From Paracoccus aestuarii (GTDB lineage Bacteria; Pseudomonadota; Alphaproteobacteria; Rhodobacterales; Rhodobacteraceae): 64,000 nt of DNA. Shown piece by piece: positions 56,082 through 64,000 of this stretch. The stretch spans positions 1,941,501 through 2,005,500 of the forward strand of contig NZ_CP067169.1 in assembly GCF_028553885.1 (NCBI RefSeq), given 5' to 3'. The position numbers and the translations under genes are program-made. The number at the start of each line of letters is the position of its first letter. Position 1 is the stretch's first letter. A model generated the notes under the pieces. It saw nothing but the letters and a program-made list of their open reading frames with translations. It searched no databases and was not told the origin of the DNA.

Positions 56082-58691
56082 CTAGCCCTTCGGCGCGTCC
56101 CCGCCAAGCGGTTCGGCGGGTTCGGCCGCCGCATCCGCGGCCCCGGCCCGCCCGCCGGGGATCGAGGGCGATTGCGCGTCCAGACGGAATTCCGGCAGGC
56201 GCAGGACCTCGCCCGCGGATGCCTTGCCCACCACGCTGTCGCGCACCGCCTGACGCAGCGCGGGCGAGCGCTTCAGCAGGCGGCGGAACCCCTCCTCGTC
56301 CAGGACCAGCAGGCTGGTGGGGGTGATGGCGCGGGCCTCGGTCCGGCGGATGCGGCTGGTCAGCACGCCCATCTGGCCGAACATCTCGCCCCGGCCGAGG
56401 CGCGTGACCTGGCCCGCGACCTGCTGTTCGACCGCCCCCGAGGCCACGAAGAAGACCGACCGCGCGGGCGTGTCCTTGCGCGTGATCACATGGCCCGCAT
56501 TGACGTATCGCGTGCGCAGCACCCGCGTCAGGCGGCGCAGCTCCGCATCGTCCAGGTCCGAGAACAGCGGGAACTGGCGCACCAGCTCGTTCTTGCGTAG
56601 CGCCAGGTCCAGCTTGGGTCGGCTTTCGGTCTGCTGGCGGCGGCGGGTGATGTCGGCCATCAGCTGGGTATGGACCTCGGATCCGATCAGCCCGTCCTCG
56701 CGCATGGCGTTGTATTCGCGCTCCTCCAGCCGCAGCGCGGTGCGGCGGATGAAGCGGCGCTCCAGCTCCTCGGCATAGCCGGGATATTGCAGGCGCAGAC
56801 CCTCCAGCGCGGTCTCGACCGCCTCGATCCGGCGGTTCAGCAATTCATGCAGCAGTTCGGCCACCCGGCGGCCATGGATGCGGCGGATGCGCCGGTCGAT
56901 GAAGCCGTGAAGGTCGCGCAGGATCAGCCGCTTTGCCAGCAGCATCTCGAAGCGGTCGGCGGTCATCCGCGCCAGGAACCGCCCGATCCCGAGCCGGTTG
57001 CGCAGGAACGCCGCCAGCCGGAAGGCCGGCCCATAGCCGAGCGCGCTGCGCGAAGCGCGCTGGTATCCGGTGCGCCCGCCCGACCGCGCACCCTCGATCA
57101 GGCGGTCGGCGTCGAACAGCGCCTGTTCCGACAGCCGGGCCGAGATGGCGCGTTCGCGGAACCGCTGCAGGATGACCTCGCGTTCATGGCCCGCCAGCGC
57201 GATCAGGCCCAAGGTGATGCGGTCGCGGTCCAGGATCTCGGCATTGTCCTCGGCCTCGGCGCGGGCGACGGCATCGTCGAGCCGCGCTGCGAAACGCTTG
57301 GCCTCGGAACGCACGGTCTCGCGCGTCAGGTCGTAATTCTCGGTGGCCGATGCCACGCCTTCGCGCACGGATTGCAGGGCGACGGCGACGACCTGGTTGG
57401 ACAGCGCCCGGTCCAGCGGCGACAGGCGGTCCAGGCCCAGAAGGCCGATCACCGATCGCAGCGTCGTCCCCTGCACGATCAGCGTGAACAGCGTGAAGCC
57501 CGTGGCCAGGATGCCGACCAGGCGCTTGGTCTCGACCGGGACGCGCAGGCTTTCGGTGACGGCCAGCGCCAAGGCCAGCGTGACGGCGCCGCGCAGCCCC
57601 CCCCACATGATCGCCACGCGATAGGGCCGCTGGATGCGCGGCGACAGGCGCAGCCCCGTCAGCACCGGCAGCAGCACGAACAGGATCAGCGCCCGCGCCA
57701 CGAAGGCCGCGACGATCACCACCCCCACCAGGAACAGGTCGGTCAGCCGCACCTCGCCCAGCAGGCGCGGGATCAGCAGGGCGGCCAGGATGAAGATCAG
57801 CGCCCCCGCCCAATGCGCCAGCAGGCCCCAGACCTCGCGCAGGTTGACCCAGAAGGCCGGCGCCAGCCGCCCCGGCCCCATGAAGTTCAGCGTCACCCCC
57901 GCGACCACGACCGCGATCACACCCGATGCGCCCAAGAGCTGTTCCGCCCCGATATAGGCCAGATAGGGCACGGCGACCGAGACCGAGATCTGCGCCGTCT
58001 CGAACCGCGCGAAAAGGCCCATCAGCGCCACCGCGATCCGCGCCACGACCCAGCCCGCCAACACGCCGCCCAGGATCAGTTCGGGGAACTGGCCCAAGGC
58101 CTCGATCAGCGTGGGGTTCGGCACGCCCAGCATCACATAGCTCATGAACAGGCCGAACAGCGCGATGGCGGCGGCGTCGTTCAGCAGGCTCTCGCCCTCG
58201 ACGATGCGGGCCAGGCGCTTGGGGGCCGACAGGCTGCGGAAGATGCTGACCACGGCCGAAGGATCGGTCGTGGACACGATCGCCCCGATCAGCAGGCCCA
58301 CCATCAGCGGCACCCCCGCCCAATGCAGCGCATAGCCGATGGTCATGGTCGCCGCGACCACCGCCACCACCGCCAAGGTCAGGATCGGCACCCAGTCATC
58401 CAGCATCCGCCGGATGTTCATCTCCAGCGTCGCCTGAAAGATCAGCGTGGGCAGGAACACATACATGAAGACGCTGGACCGGATCGGCAGGGACAGGATG
58501 CCCTCGGCGATGGGGTTCAGCGTGTCGGTCAGGTCGGTGCGCAGAAACAGGATCGCGCCGCCGCCGATCAGGATGCCCACCGCGGCCAGCATCACGCTGA
58601 ACGGCACCGAGATGCGCGCCGCCAGCGGCTCCGCCGCCGCGATCAGCAGGAACAGCACGGCAGTGAAACTGGTCAGAAGCAGGATATCCAT
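56082..58691 (-). CDS. CPA1 sodium/proton antiporter with C-terminal cyclic-nucleotide-binding domain
   Basis: The 869 residues comprise about 12-13 transmembrane helices to about 420 with VSTTDPSAVVSIF and EGESLLNDAAAIALFGL (NhaP/CPA1 motifs), a long helical linker (about 430-690), and a cNMP-binding fold (about 705-810: FSDLDDAELRRLTRVL; GEMFGQMGVL then RRTEARA, the phosphate-binding cassette). Exports Na+ or K+ in exchange for H+, possibly gated by cyclic nucleotide. A short poly-Ala/Pro tail ends it. Divergent from the OYE gene. Confidence 0.92.
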   Translation of the reverse strand: MDILLLTSFTAVLFLLIAAAEPLAARISVPFSVMLAAVGILIGGGAILFLRTDLTDTLNPIAEGILSLPIRSSVFMYVFLPTLIFQATLEMNIRRMLDDWVPILTLAVVAVVAATMTIGYALHWAGVPLMVGLLIGAIVSTTDPSAVVSIFRSLSAPKRLARIVEGESLLNDAAAIALFGLFMSYVMLGVPNPTLIEALGQFPELILGGVLAGWVVARIAVALMGLFARFETAQISVSVAVPYLAYIGAEQLLGASGVIAVVVAGVTLNFMGPGRLAPAFWVNLREVWGLLAHWAGALIFILAALLIPRLLGEVRLTDLFLVGVVIVAAFVARALILFVLLPVLTGLRLSPRIQRPYRVAIMWGGLRGAVTLALALAVTESLRVPVETKRLVGILATGFTLFTLIVQGTTLRSVIGLLGLDRLSPLDRALSNQVVAVALQSVREGVASATENYDLTRETVRSEAKRFAARLDDAVARAEAEDNAEILDRDRITLGLIALAGHEREVILQRFRERAISARLSEQALFDADRLIEGARSGGRTGYQRASRSALGYGPAFRLAAFLRNRLGIGRFLARMTADRFEMLLAKRLILRDLHGFIDRRIRRIHGRRVAELLHELLNRRIEAVETALEGLRLQYPGYAEELERRFIRRTALRLEEREYNAMREDGLIGSEVHTQLMADITRRRQQTESRPKLDLALRKNELVRQFPLFSDLDDAELRRLTRVLRTRYVNAGHVITRKDTPARSVFFVASGAVEQQVAGQVTRLGRGEMFGQMGVLTSRIRRTEARAITPTSLLVLDEEGFRRLLKRSPALRQAVRDSVVGKASAGEVLRLPEFRLDAQSPSIPGGRAGAADAAAEPAEPLGGDAPKG

Positions 58692-58743
58692 GGGTTCTGA
58701 ATACGGTCAGATATCGTGTGAGGGAAGATGGCGGGAACAAGAT

Positions 58744-58760
58744 ATGCCGAAATTTCGCAT
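58744..58760. promoter_or_regulatory. Near-palindrome in the antiporter/OYE gap
   Basis: CGAAATTTCG (58748-58757) is a perfect 10-bp palindrome within ATGC...GCAT flanks. It lies about 120 bp before the OYE ATG and 50 bp before the antiporter ATG. Candidate repressor site; no regulator gene is adjacent. Confidence 0.35.
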
Positions 58761-58881
58761 GGCTGACGCCCATGTGACGCCGTGGCCGGGGGTCTTGAAA
58801 TCCCCCCCCGCCGCCAACAGTTCAGCAGCCCGGGCCAAAGCGGCCCCCGACATGACACGCAACAGCAAGAAGGAGGACGCG

Positions 58882-59949
58882 ATGTCCTCGATGTTCGACA
58901 GCCTGACCCTGGGCGCGGTGACCCTGCGCAACCGGATCGTGATGGCCCCCCTGACCCGCAGCCGCGCCGAGGCCGACCGCGTGCCGGGCGATCTGATCGC
59001 CGAATATTACGGCCAGCGCGCCGGCGCCGGCCTGATCCTGGCCGAGGCGACCAGCGTCACCCCCATGGGCGTCGGCTATCGCGACACGCCGGGCCTGTGG
59101 TCCGAGGCGCAGGTGGCGGGCTGGTCCAAGGTCACCGCGCGGGTCCATGAACGCGGCGGGCTGATCTTTTCGCAGCTGTGGCATGTGGGCAGGATCTCCG
59201 ATCCCGAACTGCTGGACGGCCAGACCCCGGTCGCGCCCTCGGCCATCCAGCCGGGCGGCCATGTCAGCCTGCTGCGCCCCAAGCGCCCCTATGTCACGCC
59301 CCGCGCGCTGGCCACGGACGAAATCCCCGGCATCGTCGAGGCCTATCGCCAGGCGGCCGAGAATGCCCGCCATGCGGGCTTTGACGGGGTCGAGATCCAT
59401 GCCGCGAACGGCTATCTGATCGACCAGTTCCTGCAGGACCGCAGCAATGCGCGCGACGACCGCTATGGCGGCAGCATCGAGAACCGCACCCGCCTGCTGG
59501 AGGAGATCGCCGATGCCGTGATCGGTGTCTGGGGCGCCGACCGCGTGGGCGTGCATCTGGCGCCGCGCGGCGACAGCCATGACATGGGCGACAGCGATCC
59601 GCGCGCGCTCTTCACGCATGTCGCGCGGCGGATGCGCGAACGCGGCGTGGCCTTCCTGTTCCTGCGCGAGCATCTGGCCCCGGACAGCCTGCTGGACGCG
59701 ATCCGCGACGCCTTCGGCGGCCCGGTCATCGCCAATGAGGGCCTGACCCGCGACAGCGCCCAGGCCCTGCTGGCCGAGGGTCGCGCCGATGCGGTGGCCT
59801 TCGGGCGCGATTTCATCGCGACCCCGGACCTGGTCGAGCGTTTCCGCCGGGGGCTGGACCTGAACGAACAGGACCCCTCGACCTTCTACGAGGGCGGCGC
59901 CAAGGGCTATGTCGATTATCCGACCGCCGAGGCGATCGCGGCCGAATGA
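58882..59949 (+). CDS. Old yellow enzyme (NemA-type alkene reductase)
   Basis: The 355-residue FMN-dependent ene-reductase has NRIVMAPLTRSRA, the FSQLWHVGRIS block and HAANGYLIDQFL with the catalytic His-Asn and Tyr. Reduces alpha,beta-unsaturated carbonyls and nitro-compounds with NADPH. AAGGAGGACGCG precedes the ATG, which decides the start against an upstream open extension. Divergent from the antiporter gene. Confidence 0.95.
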   Translation: MSSMFDSLTLGAVTLRNRIVMAPLTRSRAEADRVPGDLIAEYYGQRAGAGLILAEATSVTPMGVGYRDTPGLWSEAQVAGWSKVTARVHERGGLIFSQLWHVGRISDPELLDGQTPVAPSAIQPGGHVSLLRPKRPYVTPRALATDEIPGIVEAYRQAAENARHAGFDGVEIHAANGYLIDQFLQDRSNARDDRYGGSIENRTRLLEEIADAVIGVWGADRVGVHLAPRGDSHDMGDSDPRALFTHVARRMRERGVAFLFLREHLAPDSLLDAIRDAFGGPVIANEGLTRDSAQALLAEGRADAVAFGRDFIATPDLVERFRRGLDLNEQDPSTFYEGGAKGYVDYPTAEAIAAE

Positions 59950-59951
59950 CC

Positions 59952-59981
59952 AAAAAAGGGGGCGGCCCGCAGGCCGCCCCC
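59952..59981 (-). terminator. Intrinsic terminator of glnA
   Basis: On the minus strand GGGGGCGGCC / GGCCGCCCCC (10 bp, tetraloop) is followed by TTTTTT (59952-59957). It begins 22 bp beyond the glnA stop and also lies just after the OYE gene, which it could close from the other side only weakly. Confidence 0.9.
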
Positions 59982-60003
59982 GATCCGTTCGCTGACCGGT
60001 GGA

Positions 60004-61410
60004 TCAGCAGCTGTAATACAGCGCGTATTCGACCGGGTGGGGCGTATGCTCATAGGCATAGACCTCTTCCCATTTCAGGGCGATGTAGCCCTCCAGCTGG
60101 TCGCGGGTGAAGACGTCGCCCTGCAGCAGGAAGTCCATGTCCTTCTCCAGCTCCTCCAGCGCCTCGCGCAGGGACCCGCAGACGGTCGGGATCTCGGCCA
60201 GTTCCTCGGGCGGCAGGTCGTAGAGGTCCTTGTCGGATGCCGGGCCCGGGTCGATCTTGTTCTTGATCCCGTCCAGGCCCGCCATCAGCAGGGCCGCAAA
60301 GCACAGATAGGGGTTGGCCGCCGGATCGGGGAAGCGGGCCTCGACGCGCTTGGCCTTGGGCGATTCCGTCCACGGGATCCGCACGCAGCCCGACCGGTTG
60401 CGGGCCGAGAAGGCGCGCAGCACAGGCGCCTCGAAGCCCGGGATCAGGCGCTTGTAGCTGTTGGTCGACGGGTTCGTCAGCGCGTTCAGCGCCTTGGCAT
60501 GCTTCAGGATGCCGCCGATGAAATAGAGCGCCTCCTGGCTGAGGTCGGCATATTTGTCGCCCGCGAAGAGCGGCTTGCCGTCCTTCCAGATCGACATGTT
60601 GACGTGCATCCCCGAGCCGTTGTCGCCCTTCATGGGCTTGGGCATGAAGGTCGCGGACTTGCCATAGGCATGGGCCACGTTGTGGATGACGTATTTGTAT
60701 TTCTGGATGTTGTCGGCCTGTTCGACCAGACCGCCGAAGATCAGCCCCAGCTCGTGCTGGGCGGATGCGACCTCGTGGTGGTGCTTGTCGACCTTCATCC
60801 CCATGCGCTTCATGGTGGACAGCATCTCGCCGCGGATGTCCTGGGCCGCATCGACCGGGTTGACCGGGAAATAGCCGCCCTTGTGGGCCGCGCGATGGCC
60901 GGTATTACCCATCTCGTATTCGGTGTCGGTGTTCCAGGCGGCGTCGCTGGCGTCGATCTGGAAGCTGACCTTCTGCGGCGTCACGGAATAGCGCACGTCG
61001 TCGAACAGGAAGAACTCGGCCTCGGGACCGAAATAGGCGGTGTCGCCGATGCCGGTCGATTTCAGATAGGCCTCGGCCTTGGCGGCGGTGCCGCGCGGAT
61101 CGCGGCTGTATGCCTCGCCCGTGTCGGGTTCGGCGACGTTGCAATGCACGCAGAGCGTCTTTTCGGCATAGAACGGATCGATATAGACCGAGCTGGGATC
61201 GGGGATCAGCTTCATGTCCGACTGGTCGATCGACTTCCAGCCCGCGATCGAGCTGCCGTCAAACATGAAGCCTTCCTCGAAGAAGTCCTCGTCGACCAGG
61301 TCGCGGTCCAGCGTCACGTGCTGCAGCTTGCCCTTGGGATCGGTGAAGCGGACATCGACATAGGCGATGTCTTCATCCTCGATCATCTTCAGAACGTCCT
61401 TGATAGTCAT
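60004..61410 (-). CDS. glnA: Glutamine synthetase, type I
   Basis: Assimilates ammonium into glutamine. It has 468 residues. [19 protein letters not shown] and RIPWTES are present. The adenylylation site is Tyr397 in [11 protein letters not shown], so it is controlled by GlnE/PII. AAGGGAAGAG precedes the ATG. Second gene of a glnB-glnA operon (90-bp gap). Confidence 0.97.
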   Translation of the reverse strand: MTIKDVLKMIEDEDIAYVDVRFTDPKGKLQHVTLDRDLVDEDFFEEGFMFDGSSIAGWKSIDQSDMKLIPDPSSVYIDPFYAEKTLCVHCNVAEPDTGEAYSRDPRGTAAKAEAYLKSTGIGDTAYFGPEAEFFLFDDVRYSVTPQKVSFQIDASDAAWNTDTEYEMGNTGHRAAHKGGYFPVNPVDAAQDIRGEMLSTMKRMGMKVDKHHHEVASAQHELGLIFGGLVEQADNIQKYKYVIHNVAHAYGKSATFMPKPMKGDNGSGMHVNMSIWKDGKPLFAGDKYADLSQEALYFIGGILKHAKALNALTNPSTNSYKRLIPGFEAPVLRAFSARNRSGCVRIPWTESPKAKRVEARFPDPAANPYLCFAALLMAGLDGIKNKIDPGPASDKDLYDLPPEELAEIPTVCGSLREALEELEKDMDFLLQGDVFTRDQLEGYIALKWEEVYAYEHTPHPVEYALYYSC

Positions 61411-61500
61411 CTCTTCCCTTTCTGCGTCGTCGGGACCCGGCCGCCCTTGGGGCTGGTCCGGGAACCGTCCATGGGTTTCATGCGTGGCCTCGGGCCGCAA

Positions 61501-63518
<2,018 letters not shown>

Positions 63519-63623
63519 GCGCCGCCCGCGGGCGTCAATGCGCCGCTGGCCGACAGGCACGGTCATCCATTTCATACCGGGCCCATTCCGATTATGGTCG
63601 CCGCGCAACCTCAGGACCGAACC

Positions 63624-64000
63624 ATGCCCCTCATGATGCCGCAGCGCGCCGGCTACAGCCGCGCCGAGACTTTGTCGGACATGATGGTGCATGCGGTCGG
63701 GCTGGCCGCCGCGCTGATGGCGGTGCCCGTGCTGATCACGCTGACCTGGGCGCAGGCCGGAGGGCTGGCGCTGGTCGGGGTGTCGATCTATGGCGCGACG
63801 CTGGTGGCGATGATCCTGTGTTCGACGCTCTACAACATGGCGCATTCGGCGCGCTGGTCCGAGATGCTGCGCCAGATGGACCATTCGGCGATCTATCTGA
63901 AGATCGCGGGGACCTATACCGCCTTTGCCTTGGCCGCCGCCCAGCCCGCAGGCTGGTTCCTGGTGTGGATCTGGGGCTGCGCGCTGCTGGGGGCCGGGCT
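63624..64000 (+). CDS. Hemolysin III family (PAQR-type) membrane protein, partial
   Basis: About 125 N-terminal residues are visible before the window ends. SDMMVHAVGLAAAL, STLYNMAHSARWSE and QMDHSAIYLKIAGTYTAFAL are HlyIII/PAQR metal-site motifs (Ser, His, Asp). Family length is about 210 residues. Often annotated TrhA/YqfA; role in membrane fluidity. Confidence 0.9.
   Translation, partial: MPLMMPQRAGYSRAETLSDMMVHAVGLAAALMAVPVLITLTWAQAGGLALVGVSIYGATLVAMILCSTLYNMAHSARWSEMLRQMDHSAIYLKIAGTYTAFALAAAQPAGWFLVWIWGCALLGAG

Overview
The window is a dense, high-GC stretch of ordinary chromosome from an alphaproteobacterium, most likely a Rhodobacteraceae member close to Paracoccus. This rests on the gene families: the DUF1489, DUF1150, DUF6476 and DUF465 small proteins, a CP4-type EPSP synthase, a Sat-CysC fusion, and the liu leucine-degradation cluster. 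About 65 protein genes and one tRNA-Leu(CAA) fill almost every base. No intergenic gap exceeds about 190 bp. I found no prophage, insertion sequence, CRISPR array, plasmid function or defence island.

Layout. 0-2 kb: leftward cdd-deoA-deoB pyrimidine nucleoside salvage operon, deoB running off the left edge. 2-8 kb: malic enzyme (maeB), propionyl-CoA synthetase (prpE) behind an array of TTTGCAAA palindromes, then aroA. 8-16 kb: an AlkD-like glycosylase, a Rhodobacteraceae lipoprotein, moaA, a BolA-monothiol glutaredoxin pair, a YqjD/YqjE-like membrane pair, tRNA-Leu, trigger factor, selD and a PAP2 relic. 16-25 kb: cytochrome c lipoprotein, LolD and LolC/E, RadA, CvpA, PurF and the purE-purK-nudix operon. 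25-38 kb: an hsp20-DUF1150 heat-shock operon, Sat-CysC, TrxB/Lrp, Lgt with a methyltransferase and PgeF, UbiK, an RluD-type pseudouridine synthase, RpoH, a degenerate M48-like protein and NadK. 39-49 kb: GlyA, then the leftward leucine-catabolic cluster liuA-DUF1311-acyl-CoA ligase-liuB-liuD-liuE-liuC. 49-64 kb: a CobC-like phosphatase with CobD, a transglutaminase, a broken PAS histidine kinase, an AGE-family epimerase, Tex, a CPA1 antiporter with a cyclic-nucleotide domain, an old yellow enzyme, glnB-glnA, the Nnr repair enzyme and a partial hemolysin III protein.

How it works together. Propionyl-CoA activation (prpE), leucine breakdown (liu) and malic enzyme all feed central carbon metabolism. 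RpoH lies in the window, and the hsp20-DUF1150 operon has a good RpoH-type promoter. BolA-Grx, MoaA, TrxB and SelD concern Fe-S, molybdenum-cofactor, thiol and selenium metabolism. Genes are packed with 4- and 8-nt overlaps. Several convergent or divergent pairs share palindromic CTAG stops or a CATG double start.

Four genes are interrupted as read: the lipoprotein (G6 run), moaA (C5 run), PAP2 (net frameshift at its PSGH motif) and the histidine kinase (in-frame amber). Two of these sit in homopolymers, so consensus errors must be excluded first. I found no clearly new biological system. The best leads are the prpE operator array, the amber-split kinase, the doubly overlapped DUF6476 gene and the M48-like pseudoenzyme.
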